NCBI GenBank assembly: GCA_945643635.1
Contig: CALZFC010000101.1
Location: 1,084,501 to 1,148,500, forward strand
Length of the DNA stretch: 64,000 nt
Direction: 5' to 3'
From: Allodiplogaster sudhausi
Taxonomy: Eukaryota; Nematoda; Chromadorea; Rhabditida; Diplogasteridae
This document shows, in pieces, positions 53,602 through 64,000 of the stretch. Numbering within the stretch: the stretch's first letter is position 1; every line of letters begins with the position of its first letter. Below the pieces are notes generated by a model that ran no database searches, was not told where the DNA came from, and saw only the letters and a list, made by a program, of their open reading frames with translations. Made by a program: the position numbers and the translations under genes.

Positions 53602-53888
53602 GCCTTGCTTTACAACCTAGAGAGAGAGAGAAAATGGCTCGGGGCACTGAGGGACAAAGCCGTTTGATGTGGACCGGGAAGAGAGGAACGGGAGAGGCAA
53701 CTTCCTGGGGCTGATTCGGAAGGAGAAAAGTTGGCTGAGGAGAAACGGAGTCGAGTAATTGATTGTAATCTCTTCTCTCTTTCAGGTATGCTACCGTTCC
53801 TTGCTACTCGTTACGTGAGGGACCGGCTGTCGTTTATCTAATCTCTCTTTCTCTCTCTCTCTCTTCCTCTCTCTCTCTCTCTCTCTCT
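52695..53888. other. Convergent intergenic region, micropeptide / PEX2
   Basis: Holds a GA tract (53566-53597) and a CT tract (53847-53888). A plus-strand 117-codon frame at 52857-53210 ends in CT-repeat translation and was not accepted. Confidence 0.55.
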
Positions 53889-55499
53889 CTATCCTTCTAT
53901 CTGTTCTTGTTGTCGTTGCTGTCGGATGCCTCTCCTTCCTCTGAGTACCTTCTTCTCCTTGATCCCCCTTCCACATCCCGTACACTCTCGATCCTCCGTG
54001 CATGCATAGCAGCAGATGCATCCGCATGGCTCCATCTCGAGGGGTGCCACTGCGTCAGCGTCGCAAGCAGCGCACGCGTAGGGCGCGGCGTCCTCTTCCC
54101 CTGCCCCCGCCGCGGCGTCCATCCCCTCTCCTCGCCGGCCTCCCAGTTGCCTCCTCTGCCTCCTCCATCTCTGCCATCTCGTATGTAGCCAGGATGCCAC
54201 TGGCCATGCCAATAGCAGCGAGTCCCTGAACAGATTCCACAGCAGCTCCCTGTTCTCCGTCTCCGTATTCGCCGTCCCTGTAAGTTTATGCAATTTAGAG
54301 CAAAGATATAAGCAAACAGCTGAGTCTCCGATGAGGTCATAATACTACTATGTATGTTCATGATTTGCTAAACACAGAGAGAGAATGTGATGAATGTATT
54401 TGCTTTTGTATTCAACCGCACATAGTCTTCTTGTTGCTCTTCTACTTGTATAAATGGAAGGTTGTATAAAAGAAGAAAATAAAGACTCATCTCTGAAATG
54501 GCTTAAGAAATTCTCTCACCCATTACAGGAGGAGAGTTGTACTTGTTTCGTAGAGAGAGCACTCGTTCGACAAGGTTACTGTAGCCACCTCTACGGAGGA
54601 AGTAGAGGTGGTGAAGAAGGCTGAGCATCTGAGTACAATGCAAATCACTTTCATAGATTTTTTTTTTCAAAAATAAATAAGACTAAACGAAAGATTACAT
54701 TTCTCCAGGATAAACACATATAACCTCTTCTATAAATTTTCTGTACAACCATGAAAAGCAACCTCGAGAGCGACGCCGAGCCTGGCAATGATCCTGAGAG
54801 CCTTGCGTGATCTTTGCTGGCTCTGCGCCAAGTCTGGCAGCCGTCGTCCTACATACGGTAGCAGAACGGAGAGGAGGTAGTGCGCGAGTCGGCGATCGCT
54901 GTCGTACTCCTTGCCGTACGTGATGCCCATCAGATCCTGGCCGACACTCGCGCCTGGGCAACAAGAAATGTATTCAAGAATCTATTATAATAGAAAAAAA
55001 TATAACCAGATTAATTTCTGACCCCCAAATTTATCATCTCTCTCTCAATCAGTCTCTCGCGCAATTTGTCTCTCTCTCTCTGCTCCCTCTGTGCCCTCTC
55101 TCTCTCTCAACCTGTATCTGTCTGTGCCCACTCTCTCTCTCTCTCTCTCAACTGTCTCTCTCTGCTCCGTCTGTGCCACTCTCTCTGTCTCTCTCTATCA
55201 TTCCCATAATCAGCTTTCTCTCATACTGCTATCTCGGTGTATAGAGTGCGGAATGGATTGCCGTGTCGATCTCGGGCAAGAAAGAGTCGATCCGAGAGAG
55301 AATCACAGGCGGAAGGCCGGAGATGACCTAAGGGCGCATCTTCTTCTAATCATAATTATAATTACATAAATAGCACTTTATTCTCTAACAGAATCAATCA
55401 ATGAAGATCATGAACCTCTTTGAATTGTTGCTGGAATAGCAGAACGAGCTGACTGTCCAGTGAGGCAGAATCCAGCTGCACAACACGCATGCACTCCAT
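53889..55499 (-). CDS. PEX2: PEX2-type peroxisomal RING E3 ligase
   Basis: Exons near 55499-55416, 55323-55232, 54958-54764, 54633-54534 and 54281-53889. The start MECMRVVQLDSASLDSQLVL matches the PEX2 opening (R-V-x-Q-L-D). PEX2-like blocks follow: LLPYVGRRLPDL, LYFLRRGGYSNLVERVLSL and NRELLWNLFRDSLLLAW. The C-terminal RING reads ACAACDADA, EPCGCICCYAC and ECTGC. The His of the usual C3HC4 ring is Cys here, giving an all-Cys ring. Known role: with PEX10 and PEX12, ubiquitinates the PEX5 receptor so it can be recycled from the peroxisome membrane. The last exon is GC-rich, so other minus-strand frames overlap it; only this frame carries the RING and the N-R-E-L-L-W block. Confidence 0.85.
55066..55196. 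repeat. CT-rich tract in PEX2 intron
   Basis: Imperfect repeat of CTGTCTCTCTCTGCTCC-like units; purine-rich on the sense strand of PEX2. Confidence 0.85.
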
Positions 55500-55914
55500 C
55501 TTCCACTCCGTCCCCTCTTTCTCTCTCTCTCGTCTACTCTCTCTCTCTCTCTCTTCAGTGTCCTCTCTTCCGCTTTCTCTCTCCTTCTTCGGCTGTCCAC
55601 TTCTTTTCACTTCTCCTGAAAGCCGGCTCGGAATAAGCTTATAATGGCATACCAGTTCTATCCGTTGTATAATCTCTAATAAGCGAGTGATAAACACGCC
55701 ATGTTATGCAAAAGTCGCAATTGGCGGTTCTTCCGAAAAAGACCATCCTAGGACACTTTGCTGGGAAATCGCTGATCTCAGCAAATTTATAGCACTTCGA
55801 ACCTACCAACAACGGTTTTTCTCAGCCCAATAACATGAAATAGAATGAGCCCCCTCTTTCGACTAACGTGAGCAGGTATTATGAAACATCAGTCGAAAAT
55901 GATAATTTCATTTT

Positions 55915-55920
55915 TTTATT
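55915..55920 (-). terminator. Candidate polyadenylation signal of RBM17
   Basis: AATAAA on the minus strand, 76 bp after the RBM17 stop. Confidence 0.5.
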
Positions 55921-55995
55921 GCACGCAAATTCAGTTAAATTCAGAAGACGTGACAAGCAATGTTACATATAAATAAACAAACGTAGAAAAACATG

Positions 55996-56650
55996 CTAGG
56001 CAAACTGTAGGTTATTATAGTCGTCAACTGGGAAAAAGGAAGCGCGAACAAGCCGGCCCGCAAAGTAGCGGCCGGACTGAACAACGAAGGCCTTGATGGC
56101 CTGCGCAACATTCGTGAATTCAATGAAGATACGAATCTCGTCGTCTTCTGGGGCACCAGGAACCTCAAGTAAGATCGCTAGTCTATACTCGTCTCTTTCG
56201 TTCTCTCTCCCACTAACTCCCCTATCAAACTCTCCCTCTAACACAAACTCTCTCTGCAACACATACTCCCTCCCTCCTTTGTATCGTTATATTTCTTCTC
56301 TGCCTGCTCCGCCCTACAAGGACGAGCAGGTGATACTCTAAACTACAGGCTACAATACAGGCTATCGCACAATCACTCTGCGCGCTGCGAGTGAAAATGA
56401 AGAACACACTAGGAATCAAACTTCTGCTGATAATGCACCCAACACAGCTCGTAATCATTTAGCTACTTTGGTTGTTAAAACAAGTAATCTGCTTAAATTT
56501 TAATGTAAGATGAAATGAGAAATGCACCTCGTGAACAACGACGTTGACAACTTGGCCATATTTGCTCATTTCTTCGCGAATTTCAGGCTCCAGTTCGTCA
56601 TCAACGTCCGCTTTCGTCAACATATTCTGCAATACATTCGTGGGTAGAAG

Positions 56651-56704
<54 letters not shown>

Positions 56705-58702
56705 ATAGAGAGAGAGAGAGAAAGTATGAGAAAAAGACAGAAAGAGAAAAAAGAAGAGAGAATTGTGGGAGTGGCGAAAGGACAAAGGAAAACGTGCCAC
56801 ATATAAATATGTAAAGCCAAAAAAAATTAATAGAACTGACTTGAAGGAGAATAATCTTGGTGGCATTCTTCATAGCCTCGGCAATGTTGGTCTGCGAGAA
56901 TGTGTGCGTGGAGCCAGACGACAATGCTACAAATCATAGTTATCAGCAAGTCTTTCCAATATTTAAAATAGATCAGAGCTGTTGAATTCAATTTAGTCCT
57001 GCGTTTCAGCTAAGGTAAGGGGGAAAGGAAACAAAATGTCAACAGTGTGTTTGCGAGATTATAACCATCATTAACTACTACTTCAGGCGATTTTTTTTAG
57101 AAGAGTACCGTTAAAAAATCCAAGTATACTGTAGCCGTCAAACCTGACTGGCCCGGCTGCTCAGCCACGATGTTGCCCGAGTTGCGGCCGGTCTTCTCCA
57201 TGGTGAGAGCCGTGCTCATTCCCTGTTCGTCCTTGCCCAGTCCTGCGCCCTCTCGATAGCCCATTCGGCTCATGATGTTAGCCGCCACGCCCAGGCCGCG
57301 GCTCGTGGCGGCTGCCTTCAAATTTTCCTCCCCACTTCATTTCGTTCTAGTTTAAAGGAATACAAGCTTGTTAAAAGAAACAATAAATACTGATATTGCA
57401 TACATATCATGAAGTTATAGAGCAAAGTTATATAATCCAGTAAGTAACGTTATAAAGTAATGATTGTAGAGAAAAAGCTTTAAAAAAGTTGTGCCAAAGT
57501 CAAGAGAAAAGAAGTAGAAACCTGGCCGAACTGCTTAAAGGGAGGCGCGGGGATAGCAAAGGAGGGCGCGGATTGGAATGAGGAGGGAGGGGAGGGCGAG
57601 CGTCTCTCAGATGGCTCCGGCTCGAGGAGGGCGGAGGGCGGTGCAATGGCCGCGCCCTTCTCTCGCTTCTTCTGCTCCTCGCGATGCTCTCTCTCCAGAC
57701 GCTCCGCCACTTGACGTGCCGCTCTCTCCCGAGCCTAAACAAGTACTTCATTTTGAATGTAAAATAACATTACGGAATATTATGGAATAGTGTAAATAAT
57801 CTCCTTTGTCTGGGCACACTACCGAAAAATATGGCATGGAAAATTGGGGGAACCTCTTTGCGAAAACTATATGAAAACACTAGAAGTCACCTGGTTTCAG
57901 GCCAATTTTAACTTTAAAAAAAATTGAATTCCGTTTGTAAATTGACTGACTTCGCGCTCGTCTCGCTTCTTTCGCATTGTGTAGAAGTCATTGGGCACAG
58001 CCGGCTGGTACTCGTTCTCGATTGTCACTTCGCCAAATATACAAACCTGCAATAGGTCGAGGTAAGGCACATCTTATAAACTATAGAATTGCCTCTCTAT
58101 TCCGCAAAAGTGCTGCCCAACGACACAGTGTGTAGCTCAAACTACAGGTATATAAAGAGACATGCTTTAAATACATTTCACAAGTGCTTTCTCGCTTTGC
58201 ATTCGACGAAATAGTGATTTTAACGGCTCAATCTCGTAACGAACAATGAGGCCAACCTTATCCTCGACGGCTGCCTTTGGAATGAAGAGAAGAGGAGCCG
58301 AGTCGGGCAGAGGAGTGGCCTTGATAGGCCGGAGAGGCTTCATGGCTGAGCCCGTTCGACTCCGGCCACTCAGATCCATCACTGGTGCTATTACTGGCTT
58401 CGCTTGCTGCAAATTAAAAGATATTTCTCAATTTTTTTTCATTTTCCAAACTTAAATAGGGCAAGATATCTATCTGAATGATACAAAACCGCACCACAGC
58501 TGGAAGAGTTCCAGAGCTTGCAAGGTTGCTTCTTCTCTGCTGGATCTGGGCTTGCAGAAACTTCATCGTAATGTCGGCTGCTGTGAGGAATGGAAATTAG
58601 GATTTAGACAATAATATGAAAAAAGATCAATTGCCAATACAAATAATTAAAAGATTGCCACTAACATTTCGACTTGGTTCCATCGTCATCGTAGAGTGAC
58701 AT
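55996..58702 (-). CDS. RBM17: Splicing factor SPF45 / RBM17
   Basis: About nine exons. The start MSLYDDDGTKSKC matches the SPF45 N-terminus. It continues KFLQAQIQQRRSNLASS, an APVMDL block like vertebrate APVIDL, a charged helix (RLEREHREEQKKREKGAAIA) and PP-rich linker. The G-patch reads ANIMSRMGYREGAGLGKDEQ with MSTALTMEKTGRNSG. The C-terminal U2AF-homology motif has the ligand-binding R-x-F (SGRYFAGRLVRASFF) and acidic helix (DVDDELEPEIREEMSKYG). Known role: UHM-ULM contacts with SF3B1 and U2AF65 in 3' splice-site choice, especially for introns with short pyrimidine tracts. Its stop lies 497 bp upstream of PEX2 on the same strand, and its start 249 bp downstream of RPAIN. Confidence 0.96.
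56654..56722. repeat. (GA)n tract in RBM17 intron
   Basis: Pure GA run then GA-rich sequence, between the two halves of the UHM region. Confidence 0.93.
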
Positions 58703-58950
58703 CTCTTGCAATTCAAGAACAATGATCCAGTCATCAAAAAAGATTATAACGACAACAGAAAAATAAATAGAAAACCGTAGAATACAGATCTCGATACAAC
58801 CGAAGATTGAAATGTTAACGATTTTATTGCTCAAACGGTTCAACTTAACAATAGAACATGAAACATCCGTACGAACAAACCGTATTCCACAAATAACAAC
58901 AATTAATAAATTAATATATTACAGGGAAGAAAGAGAGGAGACCAGCTGTG

Positions 58951-59664
58951 CTAGCAGATAGCAAAGTGTGAGTTACATGATGAACAAGTAAGGGTGAGGC
59001 CACCGGAGTCATTGCTGAAGGTGGGTGTTTGACTGCAGAGTAAGCAATGACGGTCCAAGGCAGATTCGAGAGCCTCGACAAGGGCACTGCTGTAGGGGAG
59101 GGGCGAGCGAGGGGTGAAGGAGAAGGCGCAAGACTGGCAGGAGATGGGCGTGGCATCCATTGCCAGGAGGCCTCGGCGGCAGGAAGGACACGCAACGAGT
59201 GGGTTGTCGAACTGTTCTGCCTCTCTTTCACTCTTTTCTTCAGACAACTCTTCTGCTTCTAAAATAAATGAAGCACTTTGAACACGACAACTCATCATAC
59301 CTTCCAAAAGCAAAGAATTTAAAGCACAAGAGTACGCACCCAGTTGGAGAAGTTCGGTCGTGATCTCATTAAAGAGTTCTTCCTGCTCCTCTGGCGTATA
59401 TTCTGCATCAGCAGCAACGACATTGCGTACGATTCGCGAGAGTTCCTTCTGAAGACCCGGACGACGTCGATCTGCGAGACGCGCACGGCACTCTCGCATT
59501 CGCTTGCTGCATTCCTTGCAACAAATACAGAAGCCATTGACACAAACAGTCCAAGATCAACTTGAAAGAATGAAATGAGAATTACAAACGTCTTTCAAGA
59601 GTTCCTTCTTCGCACTCCTCCTCCCATTGTTCTTGTACAGCATGAAATGAGCGACGCTGGACAT
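58951..59664 (-). CDS. RPAIN: RPA-interacting protein (RPAIN / RIP)
   Basis: Exons near 59664-59591, 59518-59341 and 59256-58951. The start MSSVAHFMLYKNNGRRSAKK corresponds to the conserved basic N-terminus, followed by RECRARLADRRRPGLQKELS and an acidic E-E-Q-E-E-L helix. The C-terminal zinc-binding region has CPSC, CQSC, HCLLC and CSSC pairs ending SSCNSHFAIC and stop. About 185 aa, close to the family's usual size. Known role: binds the trimeric RPA complex and brings it into the nucleus. It is divergent from CDC50 over 457 bp and heads a close same-strand run with RBM17 and PEX2. Confidence 0.88.
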
Positions 59665-60121
59665 CGCAGAGTTGGTGGATTTCCTGCAAACAAGAAACGT
59701 ACACCTACTACAGAAATCTCAAAATAATGCTTCCACTCGATCATTGAACTCCTAGCTGGCTCATAGTCAGAATAGAATATCAGTGCTAATATCGGTGAGT
59801 TATACAACAAAAATTAGTAATAATCGTATGTTGCGTGAAGTATTTTCAGTTTTGTCGCATGGCGCGTGGTGTGGTGTTTTACATGTTGAGTGCAAAATAT
59901 GAATGCCCAACTCCCTTACTTGTCATTTTAATATGCCATTCCCTTATAATAAGGACCTTATTGGTTTGTTGTTAAAGCTTTCTGGTGTTTGTAACTTCTG
60001 GTGCCAACGTTTTTGTAGCGAATTCGCAAAAATTGGCAATGATTTTAAGCTAATAGATCCTTTGAAACGGTAATAATAAGTCTTTTTTTAAGGGTTCATA
60101 TATTAAACGCCTGAATGAGAA
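59665..60121. promoter_or_regulatory. Divergent promoter region, RPAIN / CDC50
   Basis: 457 bp between opposite start codons; no defined boxes seen. Confidence 0.55.
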
Positions 60122-61909
60122 ATGCCTCCCGACGTGCAACCCGAAACTTCTGAGCCTGAGCCACCTAAGAAGAATCGACCAAAAGGTTTGTTCCATTTTT
60201 GTCTATCCTATACTTATTGTTTACTGCTATCATTCCATGAATGACTAATCTCGATCGAATTGATTCTCTTGTTTATTTTTGTCATTTTTCAGCGACTCGG
60301 CTACGCCAGCAGAAGTTGCCTGCATGGCAGCCAATTCTCACTGCTTCCACTGTCATTCCCACTGTATTTTGCGTAGGTATCATCTTCATTCCTATTGGAA
60401 TCGCTCTTCTCTTAGCCAGCCAAGGAGGTCAGAAATATCCTGTTGTCTTGTTTTTCTCAGTGTGTTCGGTGATATCAAATTATCAATTCGGCAATACAAT
60501 TCCCTTCATTTCAGTTAAGGAGAAGATAATAAAGTATGCTAACGTGGGCAACTGTAAGAATCAACATAGATGTGACATCACGGTGACTCTGGATGAGGAG
60601 TACAGTGTACGGATTTGTTAATTGCTTGTTCTCCCAATTCTGCTCTTCATTCTATCTTGTTCGTTTCTTCAGAACGAAGTCTTTTTCTACTACTACCTGG
60701 AGAACTTTTACCAAAACCATCGTCGATACGTGAAGAGCAGAAATGACCAGCAGTACTTGGGTGTCCTTGGTTCCACGAGCGATTGCGAGCCATTCGCCAC
60801 GGCTGACAATAAGCCGATTGTTCCTTGCGGAGCTATCGCCAATTCAATGTTCAACGGTAGAGAAGCCATGTTCATGCCATTTTTACCTGTGTTTGAATAT
60901 CATTTCATTCTTTCTCCCTTTAAGACACTTTCGAGATGACCGGACCATCTGGCCCAGTTCCGTTCACAACGGAAGGCGTTCTATGGGACGTCGACAAGGA
61001 GCGAAAGTTCAAGAATCCGGAAATCCCTGCAGGCGGCACGTTGTGCTCTGCTTTTACTGTAAGTTGCCTTGCATCGTTGTTTTCTAATAAGGTTCATATG
61101 CGACCCTAATGAAAGTACAACGAGATTTAGCATGACCATTGCATTCTTCATTGTGGTGACAGAAGTACTCAATATGCATCAAAAAAGGAGATTCTGTCAG
61201 GAAATATCTTTCTAGATATTTCCTGACAATCTCTTTTTTTGCTTTTGCGAGATTATATATTTCTTTAAAATTCTGTGTCGTGCAGGAGTGTATGTTCTTG
61301 AAAAGGGTGGAAATGATATTGCAGAACACAACAAAGCCCCCCAACTGGCCCAAGCCGATCTGTGAGATTGGCGGGCTGGAGAACGTCGATTTTATTGTGT
61401 GGATGCGAACTGCGGCGCTGCCGAACTTCAGGAAACTCTGGCGGAAACTGGACATTTCAGCCAACTCGAAATATCCCAACGGACTGCCGGCTGGACAGTA
61501 CACCATCTCGATTAAAAATAGTCAGGGCTTTACTAGTTCTTCTAAGGCCTTTTGTTGGTATACTTTTCCATATTTTTAAAAGAATGTACATATTTCTCGC
61601 AATTAAAGAAAAATACCTTTAGATTACCCCGTAGCGGCTTTCGGGGGTGACAAGGGCTTCATCATCTCGACCGCTTCGTGGGCCGGCGGCAAGAACTCAT
61701 TCCTCGGCATTGCCTATCTCGTGGTCGGTGGCATCGCTTTGATCCTCGGCGTCGTCTTCGTTGCCATCCACATCCGATTCGGACACTCGTAAGTGCATTT
61801 TATTCGTCTTTTTTAAAGTTTAGTAAATGTTAATTTTCCTATTTATGCAATTTTTTTAAAATCTTTTTTTTTCAGTTTTTCTGAGCTCAGCAATCTTCAC
61901 ACTACATGA
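60122..61909 (+). CDS. TMEM30: CDC50 / TMEM30, P4-ATPase flippase beta subunit
   Basis: Eight exons near 60122-60185, 60293-60426, 60514-60606, 60674-60856, 60926-61059, 61327-61522, 61625-61789, 61876-61909. The start is [20 protein letters not shown]. The first helix follows the family block [19 protein letters not shown] and runs [19 protein letters not shown]. The ectodomain has Cys-bearing [52 protein letters not shown] and [19 protein letters not shown]. The second helix is [20 protein letters not shown]. Known role: needed for folding, ER exit and activity of phospholipid flippases. A small hairpin (61181-61240) lies in intron 5. AATAAA at 62118-62123 follows the stop. The exon 6 acceptor could instead lie about 40 bp upstream. 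Confidence 0.95.
61181..61240. repeat. Compact hairpin in CDC50 intron
   Basis: Arms of about 26 bp pair almost perfectly: AAAAAAGGAGATTC then TGTCAGGAAATATC, against GATATTTCCTGACA then ATCTCTTTTTTT, with a six-base loop around TTTCTA. There are one or two bulges near the arm centre. Confidence 0.9.
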
Positions 61910-62117
61910 AATGAAGACATACTGGATGGATGCCTTTTTTCTACTTCGGCTTTAATGGATGTTTCCTCTCTTTTTGGCTTTTTTCTTTCTCGCTTTTGGT
62001 TCATGAAAATTGACTCATTCCTTGTACATGAATAAGCTTACACGTGTTTTCAGATGTTCTGTGATAAGTGGGGTTAGTGACTGATTCATACTTCGTGTAC
62101 ATACTTGAAAATAACAG

Positions 62118-62123
62118 AATAAA
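62118..62123 (+). terminator. Candidate polyadenylation signal of CDC50
   Basis: AATAAA 209 bp after the CDC50 stop and 132 bp before the IMP4 start. Confidence 0.5.
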
Positions 62124-62254
62124 CGGATGTAGTTTGGCAATTTTGGTGATGTATACCTGACTCGAATATTATTCTTGTTGCTAACGACAAGACTGAGATA
62201 TCTATAAAAAGGAACCGTTGGATATCAGAATTGATTGATTCTGAGGATACAAAA

Positions 62255-64000
62255 ATGATGCGAGAGAAGCGCCTCCGGCGCGAGTACATCTTCAGGAAGA
62301 GCGTGGAAAAGACGCAGAAAGCACTAGAAGAGCAGAGGGCGAAGGTCAAGGATGCCGTCGAGAATAACAAGTTCTGGATGCTTTCTTTCGCACAGTCTTG
62401 CACAAGTATTGGTGTGCGGTGTTCTTTACTGTTGCTTCTTGTAGGAAGATTCCGAATGAGCTGAGGAAAGATGCGATCAAACTGGCGAAAGGAGCAGACT
62501 GGGGCGGACAGGTACTCTTCCTTTTTTTTAAAATAAATATTTCATGAGGATTTCGTCACTGTAATTCTTACCCTATGCCATGAACACACTGATGTTATTG
62601 GACAATTGGGCTCCTGTGTTATGTTCATAACTTGAAGAATGTACCGTCCTATCACTAATCATGAAATTGTGATAGGTGAACGTGATTGACGACGAGTACC
62701 GCTGGGCGGGCTCGCGAGATCCGAAGATTGTCATCTCCACCAGCAGAGAACCATCGGCCAAACTCAAAGTCTTCGCCAAGGCAAGGGAAATCTTTATTTT
62801 TCCCCTGATATTGATTGATTCACAAGTGTATGCCTGAGCATCTAATATGAAATATTGGGAAGAGAATACGGATGGACAAAGAGAAAGGACTCGCTTCTCT
62901 TTAAGGAGCTTAAGCTCATCTTCCCCGGATCTCAGCGGATCAACCGAGGCCACTACGATGTTCGTCATCTCGTACAAGCTTGCCGAGCCAATGATGTACG
63001 CTGCTTTTGTTGTACTTACTCTTAATTTATTTTTGTTTTGTTGCCAGGTATTAATATTTTCAATACATTAATAGTAATGTGACAACCCTAGATGATTTGT
63101 TCCCTACTAACGAAAAATGCGAAGAGAGAATAATATATTAGATTATTGCGTGGTTGCTAGGTGACAGACATGGTGCTGGTGACGGAGACGCGCGGACGCC
63201 CCGACGGACTCATCGTGTGCCATCTTCCATTCGGCCCCACCGCCTACTTCAACATGTCGTCGGTTGTGATGAGACACGACGTACCCGACAGGGAGACCGT
63301 CTCGCAGCAGTTCCCTCATCTCATCTTCCACAACATGGGCAGCAAACTTGGACAGAGGGTACGAGGAACAGTTTCATTCATCTTCTTTTCATGTGTTAAG
63401 GCCATAACTGTGACCTCTAAGAATATGAGCATATATTCCTCAAAACACACAGGAGATGTATCCTTCTTAGTGGATAATTTGATATCTTTTCACTTTTTTC
63501 ACCGCTGGTGAAACATTGATATTTTACCTGAGATCTCTGTATTGGAGAGATCGAAGCAACTAGAGCGAGAAAAAACGAATGATATTGTAGTTCACCTCGA
63601 TCCTGAAGCATCTCTTCCCGGTTCCAAAGGAGAAGAGCAAGCGAATCGTCACCTTCAGCAACACGGACGACTTTGTTTCGTTTCGCCATCACATGGTATC
63701 ATATTTCATTTTAAGAATCTATATTTTTATGTGATCGCTCATTTTATCCTATCTTCGAATTTTGTTCTCCAGTATGATCCGTGCATTCACCGAGTAATTT
63801 CTCAAAGGTCATCACTAATGGGCCAGACACGGAGCTGAAGGAAATTGGACCGCGATTCGAATTGCGACGTGAGTTTGTCATCGATTTAATGTTGTATGGT
63901 ACATTGCAAGAATCGTTTGAGAGAACTATGGGTACAAGAAGTGTGAAAGTGTTCTGTTCTTTTTATTTCTTAAATGCGATCCTTAGAAAAAATTGTTTTG
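62255..64000 (+). CDS. IMP4: IMP4, Brix-domain U3 snoRNP protein (3' end outside window)
   Basis: Exons near 62255-62371, 62445-62511, 62677-62779, 62909-62996, 63162-63359, 63593-63695 and 63810-63870, then a donor at the window end. The start is MMREKRLRREYIFRKSVEKT. The Brix domain follows: VNVIDDEYRWAGSRDPKIVI, STSREPSAKLKVFAKELKLI, FPGSQRINRGHYDV, PDGLIVCHLPFGPTAYFNMS, VVMRHDVPDR and KEIGPRFELR. These match the family almost block for block. Known role: with IMP3 and MPP10 in the U3 snoRNP for early 18S rRNA processing in the nucleolus. The intron after FAK uses a GC donor (GCCAAG|GCAAGG). Only the last ~50 residues are missing. The start lies 345 bp downstream of the CDC50 stop on the same strand. 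Confidence 0.95.

Noticed and set aside
53897..54361. 154-codon minus-strand frame overlapping the PEX2 last exon, and a 93-codon plus-strand frame there
   Set aside because: GC-rich composition keeps several frames open; only the frame with N-R-E-L-L-W and the RING cysteines matches PEX2.

Overview
The window is a eukaryotic, intron-rich nuclear segment, most likely from a nematode. The reasons are an Argonaute of the nematode WAGO type (slicer residues lost), a long-extension nematode-type globin, short GT-AG introns with tttcag-type acceptors, and an ALP-Enigma/Zasp LIM gene of ecdysozoan type. All gene models were built by hand from exon homology, reading frame and splice phase. Most of the long frames rich in Ser/Leu or Arg/Glu are translations of (CT)n/(GA)n microsatellites and were not annotated as genes.

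Layout. 1-3326 (+): 3' part of a Zasp/ALP-Enigma LIM gene. 3819-6208: a complete PIF/Harbinger transposon with matched inverted repeats, a CTG target duplication, a DDE transposase (-) and a damaged Myb-like gene (+). 8835-12605 (+): an 8-exon rhodopsin-like receptor of 376 aa. 14025-24638 (-): EOGT, a secretory-pathway O-GlcNAc transferase. Its largest intron carries a complete 7-exon, 261-aa multipass membrane gene on the opposite strand (19868-22037). 25671-28194 (-): NudE (dynein regulator). 30357-35045 (+): WAGO-like Argonaute. 35770-37808 (-): LUC7-like U1 snRNP factor. 38582-39320 (-): unrecognised 134-aa gene. 39819-41142 (+): globin. 41835-49195 (-): GANP/SAC3 mRNA-export scaffold, with a 59-bp minisatellite in an intron. 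49547-51457 (+): tafazzin. 52031-52694 (+): 54-aa single-pass membrane micropeptide. 53889-55499 (-): PEX2. 55996-58702 (-): RBM17/SPF45. 58951-59664 (-): RPAIN. 60122-61909 (+): CDC50/TMEM30. 62255 to the edge (+): IMP4, cut by the window end.

Most recognised genes are housekeeping: splicing (LUC7, RBM17), mRNA export (GANP), ribosome assembly (IMP4), RPA import (RPAIN), lipid and organelle biology (tafazzin, PEX2, CDC50). Several pairs are divergent over short gaps (GANP/tafazzin 351 bp, RPAIN/CDC50 457 bp, the 134-aa gene/globin 498 bp). RPAIN-RBM17-PEX2 and CDC50-IMP4 are close same-strand runs that could be operons. At least five introns use GC-AG instead of GT-AG, each forced by reading frame.
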